Below, piece by piece: positions 24,920-32,861 of a DNA stretch of 39,373 nucleotides (its first letter is position 1; each line of letters starts with the position of its first letter). The notes beneath the pieces are model-generated. The model did not search any database. It was not told the origin of the DNA and was given only the letters and a program-made list of their open reading frames with translations. Both the position numbers and the translations under genes were made by a program. This DNA is from JAWCNN01 sp038848005 (GTDB lineage: Archaea; Thermoproteota; Bathyarchaeia; Bathyarchaeales; Bathycorpusculaceae). The DNA is taken from positions 1 to 39,373 of the forward strand of contig JAWCNZ010000016.1 in assembly GCA_038848005.1 (NCBI GenBank), in the 5' to 3' direction.

Positions 24920-25522
24920 TTTGGCAATTTTCAAATGTGGAACATAAAATCTGTTGATGAATTCTTTGAAGCCAGTATTTCCAGCTAACGCACCCATTAG
25001 GAAACTCATTACGGTTATTTCTATCCACGCCTTCGGAATAACTATTGACACCATAAAACCCATTCCAAATCCATAGACAAACTGGACCATGTATAAAAAG
25101 TAAATAATCGTGTAAATGCATTCTGGAATATAGGAGACCAACGTTATAGGAACGGTTAATGTGGAAGGTCTACGGCTGTTATTCACCTTCAATTTTTTAT
25201 AAAGGAAACCAGCCGTTAATCCAGTTAGAGCTTTTCCAAAAGGCACTCCTATGAGTGAAAGCAATCCAAGCGTGCCAACAACATAGCCAAAATGATACCC
25301 AGCATATATACCGCCTAAAAATCCAACAATAGCGCCTATGTATGGTCCGCCGAAAATGGCTGCTATAAAAGTTGCTACGTGAGAAAGGTCGAGCGCTGCT
25401 CCACCTTGTCCACCTGCCGCCTCCAACAATGGCGCCATGTTGGTTGAAATTGCCGATAATGTGAGTCCTAAAGCGCTCATGGTTGCGATAAATGCTGTTT
25501 GTTTCGAATTCATTTTCACCAC
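24908..25522 (-). CDS. ECF transporter S component-like membrane protein
   Basis: 204 residues with five or six predicted membrane helices. It begins TAFIATMSALGLTLSAIS and continues with VATFIAAIFGGPYIGAIVGFLGGIY, GVPFGKALTGLTAGFLYKKL, and charged helix ends typical of vitamin/trace-compound S components of energy-coupling-factor transporters. The substrate is not evident; the location beside folate-like pterin and thiamine genes is suggestive only. No ECF ATPase or T component is in the window, so it would use a shared module. Confidence 0.75.
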   Translation of the reverse strand: MVKMNSKQTAFIATMSALGLTLSAISTNMAPLLEAAGGQGGAALDLSHVATFIAAIFGGPYIGAIVGFLGGIYAGYHFGYVVGTLGLLSLIGVPFGKALTGLTAGFLYKKLKVNNSRRPSTLTVPITLVSYIPECIYTIIYFLYMVQFVYGFGMGFMVSIVIPKAWIEITVMSFLMGALAGNTGFKEFINRFYVPHLKIAKSES

Positions 25523-25604
25523 ACGGTTGCCATGTTACTTTTAATCACTATTTAAGAGTAGCTACTCAAAAATGAGTATGTGCTTTCTGGAAAAATAAAT
25601 ATGG

Positions 25605-26888
25605 TTGGCGTATAATTTCTATTGGGAAACCGCATTGTCTGAGACCCTAAAATTCTCTTCCATAAGCGAAATTAAGGGTTGGCTTGAAAGTGAAACTAAG
25701 GCTGTTTTTACTCCATTGCATGTGAAGGCTCAAAGGTTGCTTGATGAGATGCGTAAAACTCTTGAAAGTCTTAAAGAAGCATGCAAAATGCTTCTGGACA
25801 GCAGTGGAAGGGAGATTGAAAAGCGGAACATGAAAACTTTTGGAAGGGCAAGAGCCCTAAACAAGCTTTCACGCCTTTTCCTTGAAAGAATAGAGCAGAT
25901 TGAAATTCCAGAAAAAGTTTCTTATGAGCGCATGTGCAGTTTCGTTCAGGAAACGCAAAAGGCTTTTTTGGTTACGGAAATTGACGTTAAAAATTGGTTT
26001 CCAAGGATTTCGCCCTTTTTCATTTTGGATAGGCGGAAATTCCAGACAGCCTTTGAAAGGGCGAAGGAACAGCTTAAGGAATTAAATGATTTCCTTTTGA
26101 GGGAATATGTTAAAACAAAAACTCTTGAGGAAACCTTTCAGTTAATAGGCGATTTGCAAACTCTTGAAGAGCAACTGACAAAATTGGATGTGCAGATAGA
26201 AAACCTTGAAAGCGAAAAGGTTTCAATTGAGTGTGAAATGGCTGAAGCACAACGGAAAATAGCTGATTTGAAAAGCCGTGGAGGGATAAGCCAACTAAAC
26301 CAGTTAGGCATGGAAATTGAAGCCTTAAACAATGAGGTAAAAAAAAGTTTGCGTCACCTTCAAAAACCCTTCATAAAACTTCAGGCTTTGGCTGTCCACG
26401 GTGAAGGAAGCAGTTTAACCCCAGAAGAAACTAACAAGCTTAACCAGTATTTGATCAGTCCATTTGAGGCTTTCGCTTCGGAGGAAGCGGGCTATCCACT
26501 GTTGAAGCAGATTCTCCAAAAGCTAATGCAAGTGATGGCTGATGGAAAACTTAGACTTAAACCAGACAAGATGCGTAAGGCTCAGCAAGCCATAAACGAA
26601 ATTTTAAACGGGGATTCGCTTGCGGGTTTGCATCAAAAATGCGTTGATGCCACGGTTCGGAGGAATAGGCTTTCTGCATCAGCGGAAATGGCTGAAGCCA
26701 AAAGCCAATTAACAAAACTTCAAGAGCACGTGGAAAGGCTGGAGCAACGTAGAAAAAACGTTGAGTCTGGAATAGGCGTTTTAGGGCGGACTTACAGCGA
26801 AACGCTGGAGAAAATCCGCAGTTGCAAAAGCCAAATAGAGAGGGCCATTCTTAACTTCGCTGGAAAGAAAATCCAACTTGAGGCTTAA
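25605..26888 (+). CDS. Long coiled-coil protein overlapping a PPP phosphatase gene
   Basis: 427 residues, mostly helical, with strong coiled coil around residues 160-250 (LEEQLTKLDVQIENLESEKV, AQRKIADL) and 360-420 (QLTKLQEHVERLEQRRKNV, ILNF). No membrane segment or signal peptide. The start is a TTG at 25605; TTG codons further in are alternatives. I do not recognise a named family. Its 3' end overlaps the phosphatase gene by 11 bases, which implies coupled translation, so it may be a scaffold, regulator or substrate of that phosphatase. Confidence 0.75.
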   Translation: MAYNFYWETALSETLKFSSISEIKGWLESETKAVFTPLHVKAQRLLDEMRKTLESLKEACKMLLDSSGREIEKRNMKTFGRARALNKLSRLFLERIEQIEIPEKVSYERMCSFVQETQKAFLVTEIDVKNWFPRISPFFILDRRKFQTAFERAKEQLKELNDFLLREYVKTKTLEETFQLIGDLQTLEEQLTKLDVQIENLESEKVSIECEMAEAQRKIADLKSRGGISQLNQLGMEIEALNNEVKKSLRHLQKPFIKLQALAVHGEGSSLTPEETNKLNQYLISPFEAFASEEAGYPLLKQILQKLMQVMADGKLRLKPDKMRKAQQAINEILNGDSLAGLHQKCVDATVRRNRLSASAEMAEAKSQLTKLQEHVERLEQRRKNVESGIGVLGRTYSETLEKIRSCKSQIERAILNFAGKKIQLEA

Positions 26889-27822
26889 AGGTTTGCAGAC
26901 AACCATTACAGAAATTGTTAAGGAAGCATTAGAAATCGAATGTGAAGATTTCGTTCGGCTTGTTGAAGACGTTAAAAGTTTGCTTTGCAAAGAAAACGGA
27001 AAAATTGGAAATTTTAATGTTCTCGGCAGACTCGCCAGATTGGAGTCGAAAGGCGAAGCGCTGGTAATCGGCGACTTACACGGAGACCTTGAAAGCCTAA
27101 TTCACATTCTCAAAGAAAGCAATTTCATACAAAAACTGAACAGCGACAGCAACGCCGCACTCGTTTTTCTCGGCGATTACGGCGACAGAGGCGAATACTC
27201 AAAAGAAGTTTACTATACAGTTTTAAGGCTTAAGCTTCTCTTTCCACGGCAGGTTGTTTTGATGCGTGGAAACCACGAGGGACCAGAAGACATTTTGGCT
27301 TCTCCGCATGATTTGCCTATGGAATTTCGAATCAAATTCGGCGAAAAATGGGCAAGTGCATACACAAAAATTCGAGAATTGTTCGATTGCCTATACAATG
27401 CTGTGCTTGTTGAAGAACGCTATTTAATGATTCACGGAGGCTTACCAGCTCAAGCCAAAACAATTGAGGATTTGGCATACGCCCACGCTTTACATCCAAA
27501 ACAAAAGTTTTTGGAGGAAATGCTCTGGAGCGACCCAAACGAAACAGTTAACAGCGTTTGCGCTTCGCCGAGAGGCGCTGGTTTGCTCTTCGGAGAAAAA
27601 ATAACAGACGCCGTTCTCGAAAGGTTCAACGTTAAAATCCTCATTAGAGGACATGAACCATGCATGGAAGGCTACAAAACAAACCACAACGACAAAGTTT
27701 TGACGCTGTTTTCACGGAAGGGACCGCCATACTACAACGCTTACGGCGCATACCTAAAAATTGAACTTTCACAAAAAATCGAAAACACAAAACAACTAAT
27801 TCCCTACATCCAAAAATTTTAG
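26878..27822 (+). CDS. PPP-family serine/threonine protein phosphatase (PP2A-like)
   Basis: 314 residues. The metallophosphatase motifs GDLHGD (65-70), GDYGDRG (99-105), RGNHEGPED (130-138), HGGLP (His186) and RGHEP are all present, giving the full dinuclear metal site of the PP1/PP2A family. The SPRGAGLLFGEK segment corresponds to the conserved SPRG-like region. A 60-residue N-terminal helical extension precedes the catalytic domain. Start is TTG 26878 inside the coiled-coil gene; TTG 26893 is an alternative. Likely removes phosphate from Ser/Thr of cytoplasmic proteins. Confidence 0.92.
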   Translation: MRLKGLQTTITEIVKEALEIECEDFVRLVEDVKSLLCKENGKIGNFNVLGRLARLESKGEALVIGDLHGDLESLIHILKESNFIQKLNSDSNAALVFLGDYGDRGEYSKEVYYTVLRLKLLFPRQVVLMRGNHEGPEDILASPHDLPMEFRIKFGEKWASAYTKIRELFDCLYNAVLVEERYLMIHGGLPAQAKTIEDLAYAHALHPKQKFLEEMLWSDPNETVNSVCASPRGAGLLFGEKITDAVLERFNVKILIRGHEPCMEGYKTNHNDKVLTLFSRKGPPYYNAYGAYLKIELSQKIENTKQLIPYIQKF

Positions 27823-27894
27823 TGTCCCTTTACCGTCAAAAGTAACTTAAAACAAAAAAGTTAAATTTTGATGCTCTAAATAAAGAGCCATAAA

Positions 27895-28710
27895 ATGGTC
27901 GGGGGCATTACTGTATTAATGATTTCTGGAAAACCAACACGTGAATTATCCGTAGGCGAAATTCTTTCATCAACTTTTAACCTTTACCTTTCCAATTTCA
28001 TACAGTTTTTCTTACCCTTCCTAATTGCAGGAATAATTATGGGCTTATCAAACTATGCGATAACATCGTTCTTTACTCTTCCACCCGCTCCAAGCCCAAG
28101 AGCTTCCGAAGAGGAGTTGCTTTCATGGATTATTGATTTTCTTTCAACTTTCATTATCATGATGGCTCTACTTTTCCTTGTATCATGGATTGTAGGTACA
28201 ATAACCGCAGGCACTGTCGTGAAGTATGCTTCTGACCAAATAGAACAAAAATCTTCAAGTCTCAGCATCAGCTTCAAATATGCAATGTCCAAGTTTCCTT
28301 CATTGTTAATTGCTCAATTTATCGTTGGACTTTTAGTAGTGGTAGGGCTGTTTCTTTTTATTATTGGCGGAATAATTGTTGCCATAGTTTTTTCGTTAAC
28401 ATTTCCTGCAGTAATTATTGAACAAAGAGGTGTATTCGAAAGTTTAAGTAGAAGCAAAAAGCTTGTAAGCAATCGCTGGATGAAAATTTTCGCCTTAATG
28501 TTGATTTTAGGAATAATAACCGTTATTGTGGGCGTTGTTGCCAGCGTATCAACAATACCTTTAAACACAATTCATCCAATAGTTGGTTCGCTTGTTTCAA
28601 GCATAATATCTGCCTTTATCAGCCCCATTTTTCCAATTGCAACGGTATACCTTTACTATGCCATGGTTGCCAGGGAAATTCCGCCTCCTCCGCCTCCACC
28701 CACCTTTTGA
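27895..28710 (+). CDS. Multi-helix membrane protein (GPDPase membrane-domain-like)
   Basis: 271 residues with about six membrane helices (FIQFFLPFLIAGIIMGLSNY, IIMMALLFLVSWIVGTI, FIVGLLVVVGLFLFIIGG, IFALMLILGIITVIVGVV and others). The motif EQRGVFESLSRSKKLVSNRW between helices is characteristic of the YciC/GPDPase_memb/DUF975-type integral domain widely found in archaea. The tail ends in IPPPPPPPTF. Function unknown; it may help membrane organisation or transport. It is a separate gene, 72 bases after the phosphatase. Confidence 0.75.
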   Translation: MVGGITVLMISGKPTRELSVGEILSSTFNLYLSNFIQFFLPFLIAGIIMGLSNYAITSFFTLPPAPSPRASEEELLSWIIDFLSTFIIMMALLFLVSWIVGTITAGTVVKYASDQIEQKSSSLSISFKYAMSKFPSLLIAQFIVGLLVVVGLFLFIIGGIIVAIVFSLTFPAVIIEQRGVFESLSRSKKLVSNRWMKIFALMLILGIITVIVGVVASVSTIPLNTIHPIVGSLVSSIISAFISPIFPIATVYLYYAMVAREIPPPPPPPTF

Positions 28711-28777
28711 AGCTGAGGTTATACGATAAATTTAAGAGTATACTTTTCAGCTTTCCCTATCGGGGAAGGGTTGTATT

Positions 28778-29656
28778 TTGAAAGTTGGAATTGTAACCCG
28801 AAACGCAAACGCTTGGAGTTCAACCCAACTTCGAGAAGCCCTTACAAGGCGTAATATTCCATATATCTGCTTCAGTTTTCCAAGGCTTGTTGCACGTGTT
28901 GGCTATAAGCCTTACCTAAAAGTTGGCAACACAAACATTCTAGAAGAGTTAAACACCCTAATAATCCGTCCAATTGGAAGAGGCTCGTTGGAAGAGTTGG
29001 TTTTCCGAATGGATATACTTTATAGGCTTCAACGTTTGGGCTTTTATGTTTTGAATCCGCCTGAGGCTATTGAGCATTGCGTTGACAAATATGACATTTT
29101 GGCGATTTTAGAGGAGAACGGCGTACCAGTGCCACGCACGGCTGTAACAGAAAATGTTGATGAGGCTTTAAAAGCCTTTACCGATTTGGGCGGAGATGTT
29201 GTTGTGAAACCGCTTTTCGGCTCGCGTGGAATCGGCGCAACAAGGGTTAACGATTTGGAGGTTGCCCACACAATTTTTAGGGCTATAACCTTTTATCACG
29301 GTGTCATATACCTTCAAGAGTTTGTGCCTCATGGCTTTTCGGACATCCGCGCCTTCGTCGTCGGCGACCGTGTGGTGGCGGCTATGCGCCGCGTGGCAAA
29401 CAATTGGAAAACCAATTACAGCCAAGGCGCAAAGCCACAACCCATAAAGCTTGACAAAACTTTAGAGGATTTAGCCCTCAAATCAGCAAGGCTTATTGGA
29501 TGCAAAATTGCAGGCGTAGACATCTTAGAAAGCCCAAGAGGACCGCTTGTTGTGGAGGTTAACAGCCAACCTGGATGGAGAGGTTTGCAGTCAGTTGCAA
29601 ATGTTAACATTGCCGATGAAATTGTGGATTTTCTCCTTTCAGAGTTAAAGCGGTAG
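28778..29656 (+). CDS. RimK-like ATP-grasp ligase, probable MptN (tetrahydromethanopterin:glutamate ligase)
   Basis: 292 residues, TTG start after GGGGAAGGG. ATP-grasp features: NPPEAIEHCVDKYDILAILEENGVPVPRTAVT, VVKPLFGSRGIGATRV (ATP loop), YLQEFVPHGFSDIRAFVVGD, and VVEVNSQPGW (metal-binding end). This is the RimK/LysX/CofF/MptN group, which adds glutamate to a carboxylate. Because fwd and mch genes, which use H4MPT-type carriers, lie just upstream and fdhD follows, I favour MptN; LysX or CofF cannot be excluded from sequence alone. Confidence 0.8.
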   Translation: MKVGIVTRNANAWSSTQLREALTRRNIPYICFSFPRLVARVGYKPYLKVGNTNILEELNTLIIRPIGRGSLEELVFRMDILYRLQRLGFYVLNPPEAIEHCVDKYDILAILEENGVPVPRTAVTENVDEALKAFTDLGGDVVVKPLFGSRGIGATRVNDLEVAHTIFRAITFYHGVIYLQEFVPHGFSDIRAFVVGDRVVAAMRRVANNWKTNYSQGAKPQPIKLDKTLEDLALKSARLIGCKIAGVDILESPRGPLVVEVNSQPGWRGLQSVANVNIADEIVDFLLSELKR

Positions 29657-29667
29657 ATGATGGCGAA

Positions 29668-30450
29668 GTGCGGGAAGTTGAAATTTTAAGGGTTGATGTT
29701 TCAGCAAGGGCTGTTCGGAAAATTTGGGATTGCGTGGCTGAGGAAAAGCCTCTCCGCATACGCATAAATAAGGTGGGTTACGCCACTATTTTCTGTTCGC
29801 CGACAAACCTGAAAGAGTTGGTTGTTGGACATTTGCTTTCAGAAGGCATAGTGCAGTCAATTGAGGAAATTGAGGAAACAATCATAAATGGAAAGGGCAT
29901 CTGCAACGTCAAACTGAGGCGAGGCGTTAATGTGGAAAAACGCCTAAACCAGCCAAAGCCGTTTTCACGCATAATAGCTTCAGCGTGCGGCGCAGCGTTG
30001 CCTCGCCAATATTTGGGAAGGCTTCCAAAAATAACTTCGAATTTGAAGGTGAAGGCTGAAGTAATCCTAAACTGTGTGGATAGGCTAAACGCGGAAGCAG
30101 AAACTTTTAGGCGAACTGGTGGTGTTCACGCTGCAGCCACCTACACAGGCGATGGGCGTCTCTTAGCTTTCGCCGAGGATGTTGGCCGCCACAACGCAGT
30201 TGACAAAGCCATTGGCATAACAGCCCAAAACAAAAAGGATTTCGGCAGTTGTTTTCTCGCCTTAAGCGGAAGATTAACAGGCGACATAACCCTAAAAGCG
30301 GCAAGAGTCGGCATACCAATAGTGGCTTCTTTAGCCGCAGCGGTGGACTCTGGCATAACAATCGCAAAAGAAACAGGCTTAACACTAATAGGGTTCGCAC
30401 GTGGAAAACGACTAAACATATACAACGCACCAGAAAAAATCCTACTTTAA
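29668..30450 (+). CDS. fdhD: FdhD, sulfur carrier for formate dehydrogenase-type Mo/W enzymes
   Basis: 260 residues, GTG start 11 bases after the ligase gene. Family signatures: IRINKVGYATIFCSPTNLKELVVGHLLSEGI, TGGVHAAATY, FAEDVGRHNAVDKAIG, and LSGRLTGDITLKAARVGIPIVAS. FdhD passes sulfur to the pterin cofactor. The usual CxxC (Cys121/Cys124 in E. coli) is here Cys107-Gly-Ala-Ala, so only the first Cys remains. It may serve the Fwd enzyme or a formate dehydrogenase outside the window. Confidence 0.92.
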   Translation: MREVEILRVDVSARAVRKIWDCVAEEKPLRIRINKVGYATIFCSPTNLKELVVGHLLSEGIVQSIEEIEETIINGKGICNVKLRRGVNVEKRLNQPKPFSRIIASACGAALPRQYLGRLPKITSNLKVKAEVILNCVDRLNAEAETFRRTGGVHAAATYTGDGRLLAFAEDVGRHNAVDKAIGITAQNKKDFGSCFLALSGRLTGDITLKAARVGIPIVASLAAAVDSGITIAKETGLTLIGFARGKRLNIYNAPEKILL

Positions 30451-30499
30451 TGACTCTGCAGTTTTGTTGTTAAAAACTTACAAGACAACAACACAAAAA

Positions 30500-31285
30500 C
30501 TAAGTGCCTTTGCCTTTCAGTTTTTCTGTAACTAGTTGGGCTACTTTTGCGCCGCTTAGTAGCATTCCGCCGAATATCGGTCCCATGCGTGGCGTTTGGT
30601 CTATGGCGGCTACAGCCATCCCAGCCGCAAAAAGTCCGGGGCAAACTTCCCTCGTGTTTTTAACCGTCAATTCTTCGGCTTTTGATGTCCACATAGATTT
30701 TTCGCCTTGAATAGAAATTCCTAATTCTGGAATTTTTCTTGAAGCTACTGCAAGCACTTCGGCGTCGTGTCCCGTGCAGTCTACAACGGCTTTGGCTTTA
30801 ACAGCCAACGGGTCAACGTGCAATCCAGCCATCGCCACCGACGTCCACTGCACAACCACGCCAACTATCCGCGTGGGTTGTTCACGGTAAATCACGTCGT
30901 CAACAGTCACGCCCAAAATTATCTTTGCGCCAGCGTCAACGGCTCCACAAGCCAATTTCGCCATCATATCAGCCGTGTCCACGATGAATAGGCTGTCGTC
31001 TAAAGGCTCAAGTTTGCAGCCGACTTCCCGCAAAATTTTGTCTGCTGGCGCTTGCACGACAATTTTGTGAAGTTGCATTCCGCCTCCGCCTATTCCGCCG
31101 CCGAAGGACAGTTTCCTCTCAAACACTACGGTTTTCAGTCCAGCCTTTGCAAGGTGCATAGCCGCAGTCAAACCTGAAGGTCCAGCTCCAACAACTACAA
31201 CGTCTGTTTCCGCAAGGTTTATCCAGTCTTCTAGGGCTTTCCGAATTATTGCCCGTGTTATGGCTTCCTCTTCAACCTCTTTCAC
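30500..31285 (-). CDS. thi4: Thi4-family sulfide-dependent thiazole synthase
   Basis: 261 residues, GTG start with GGGTGA upstream. FAD/NAD-binding VVVGAGPSGLTAAMHLAK (about 31-48), FERKLSFGGGIGGGGMQLHK, and the C-terminal GMAVAAIDQTPRMGPIFGGMLLSG define the Thi4 family. The residue that is the sulfur-donating Cys in yeast Thi4 is His156 here (AGLHVDPL), as in the methanogen enzymes that take free sulfide. It makes the thiazole half of thiamine. An AT-rich box at 31312-31323 could serve both this gene and the divergent mini-ORF. Confidence 0.93.
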   Translation of the reverse strand: MKEVEEEAITRAIIRKALEDWINLAETDVVVVGAGPSGLTAAMHLAKAGLKTVVFERKLSFGGGIGGGGMQLHKIVVQAPADKILREVGCKLEPLDDSLFIVDTADMMAKLACGAVDAGAKIILGVTVDDVIYREQPTRIVGVVVQWTSVAMAGLHVDPLAVKAKAVVDCTGHDAEVLAVASRKIPELGISIQGEKSMWTSKAEELTVKNTREVCPGLFAAGMAVAAIDQTPRMGPIFGGMLLSGAKVAQLVTEKLKGKGT

Positions 31286-31360
31286 GGCTGTTCACCCTTT
31301 AGCTTTTGGAAAATAATTTATATTGCCTAAATATGTTTCTTTGTTTGGTTGATATTGAAA

Positions 31361-31501
31361 ATGCGATGTCAAGTTTGTGGAAAAATCATAACTGGAAAAC
31401 CAGTCACACGGAAAACATGCTGCGTTAACAAGCTTTATGTTTTCTGTTCTGAAGCGTGTTTGCGCAAGTGGAATCAAAACTGGCTTAAACGCCAAATATA
31501 A
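31361..31501 (+). CDS. 46-residue TRASH-like zinc-finger mini-protein
   Basis: A short reading frame between thi4 and thiDN encodes MRCQVCGK, then CCVNKLYVFCSEACLRKW. Cys3-x2-Cys6 and Cys29-x3-Cys33 match the spacing of TRASH/YHS metal-binding knuckles (CxxC...C(S)xxC). A TTG at 31355 is an in-frame alternative start. AATTTATATT at about 31314-31323 is a plausible TATA box. It ends one base before the convergent thiDN stop. Metal binding is inferred; any link with thiamine synthesis is only positional. Confidence 0.65.
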   Translation: MRCQVCGKIITGKPVTRKTCCVNKLYVFCSEACLRKWNQNWLKRQI

Positions 31502-31502
31502 G

Positions 31503-32861
31503 CTAGCCATTTTCCATTTCCTCCGCAATTTCCACCACAAGTTTCGCCAATGAAACAGCGTCTTTACCGAAAACCACTATCATAGGTTCTTTTCCGATGT
31601 CCCCTCTATGATAAATAACGTCTGGAACAGCTCCGAACCTTTTTATAGCTTGGTTTACACCCCAAGGCACAGTTAACCCCTCAACCCTCTTAATTTCTAT
31701 AGGCTCTTCCATCCGGTCATAAAATGAGATTTTCAATTTTTTGTTTTCCAAAAGCCTAAGCGTCTCCTCAGAAAATTTCAGGTTAACCGCCGCCCTTTTT
31801 TCTGGGTTATGCTTCATAATTTCCAGCAGATAACTTGCAAGGTGCGTTGAACATCCAAAACATGGACAACCCACAGCCTTTACTTGACCAACCGCTTTCA
31901 CCAGTCTGCCTGGAAAAGCTGCAACATCGTTTGGGCTTTCAGCGTATGGAACACTCATAGCCACGTTCATGCCAACTTCAGGCACAAGCTTGGCTGTAAC
32001 AGGCTTGGACATAAGCAGTTTTCCAGCCTCGTCAACATTCGCCAAAACGCCGTATCGTGAGGCTTCACGGTGAAGCTGTGCCATGGGGTTGACTGGTCCA
32101 TAGCCTTTGCCAACTGCAAATCCATGTTTTATGGCTGAAACCACAAAATTTTTTGCCTTTTCAACAGCTGTTGGAATATCATCGCCTTTTGCAATTTGGG
32201 CTGTGATGGCTGCAGAGAAAACACAGCCTGTTCCATGTGTAGTTTTAGCTGTAAGCCTCGAAGCGCTAAACCTTTTGATTTTTCCTTCATAATAGAGGAT
32301 GTCAACAGCCTCTGCACCTTCAAAGTGTCCACCTTTAACCACAACAGCCTTCACGCCTAACTCAGAAATTTTCTTAGCTGCTGTTTCCGCGTCTTCTAGG
32401 CTTTTTATTTCCATGTTCGCAAGCTTTTCCGCTTCAAACATGTTGGGTGTAACAACAGTGGCTTTTGGCAAAAGAAAATTTTTCAATGTGTTCATGGCTT
32501 CAGCCTCCAGCAACGGCGAACCAGCCTTAGCAACCATAACAGGGTCAACAACCAAGGGAAAACCGTACAGCGAAACCTCTTCGGCAACCGCTCTAACAAT
32601 TTCCGCCGTGTAAAGCATTCCCGTTTTTCCAGCGTTTACGCCAATGTCTTCGGCAACCGCCCTTATCTGCGCCCTAACAATTTCAGGGTTTAAAGGCTGT
32701 ATAGCCTCAACAGAAAGGGTGTTTTGGGCTGTTATGGCTGTTATCGCCGCTGCGCCGTGAACGCCCAAAGCCGCAAAAGTTTTGATGTCAGCTTGAACGC
32801 CAGCACCTCCTCCAGAGTCGCTTCCAGCAATTGTCAACGCAACTGGAATTTTCATAGGCAT
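31503..32861 (-). CDS. thiDN: Bifunctional HMP(-P) kinase ThiD fused to thiamine phosphate synthase ThiN
   Basis: 452 residues. ThiD part (1 to about 260): TIAGSDSGGGAGVQADIKTF, VVDPVMVAKAGSPLL, and THGTGCVFSAAI, the ribokinase-like anion hole. The ThiN part (about 265-452) is the archaeal replacement for ThiE: MNVAMSVPYAESPNDVAAFPGR, GCPCFGCSTHLAS, DVIYHRGDIGKEPMIVVFG. Together they phosphorylate HMP and couple it with the thiazole phosphate. Starts at 32861 or 32855 overlap the thiC stop, so it is the second gene of the thiC operon. Confidence 0.94.
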   Translation of the reverse strand: MPMKIPVALTIAGSDSGGGAGVQADIKTFAALGVHGAAAITAITAQNTLSVEAIQPLNPEIVRAQIRAVAEDIGVNAGKTGMLYTAEIVRAVAEEVSLYGFPLVVDPVMVAKAGSPLLEAEAMNTLKNFLLPKATVVTPNMFEAEKLANMEIKSLEDAETAAKKISELGVKAVVVKGGHFEGAEAVDILYYEGKIKRFSASRLTAKTTHGTGCVFSAAITAQIAKGDDIPTAVEKAKNFVVSAIKHGFAVGKGYGPVNPMAQLHREASRYGVLANVDEAGKLLMSKPVTAKLVPEVGMNVAMSVPYAESPNDVAAFPGRLVKAVGQVKAVGCPCFGCSTHLASYLLEIMKHNPEKRAAVNLKFSEETLRLLENKKLKISFYDRMEEPIEIKRVEGLTVPWGVNQAIKRFGAVPDVIYHRGDIGKEPMIVVFGKDAVSLAKLVVEIAEEMENG

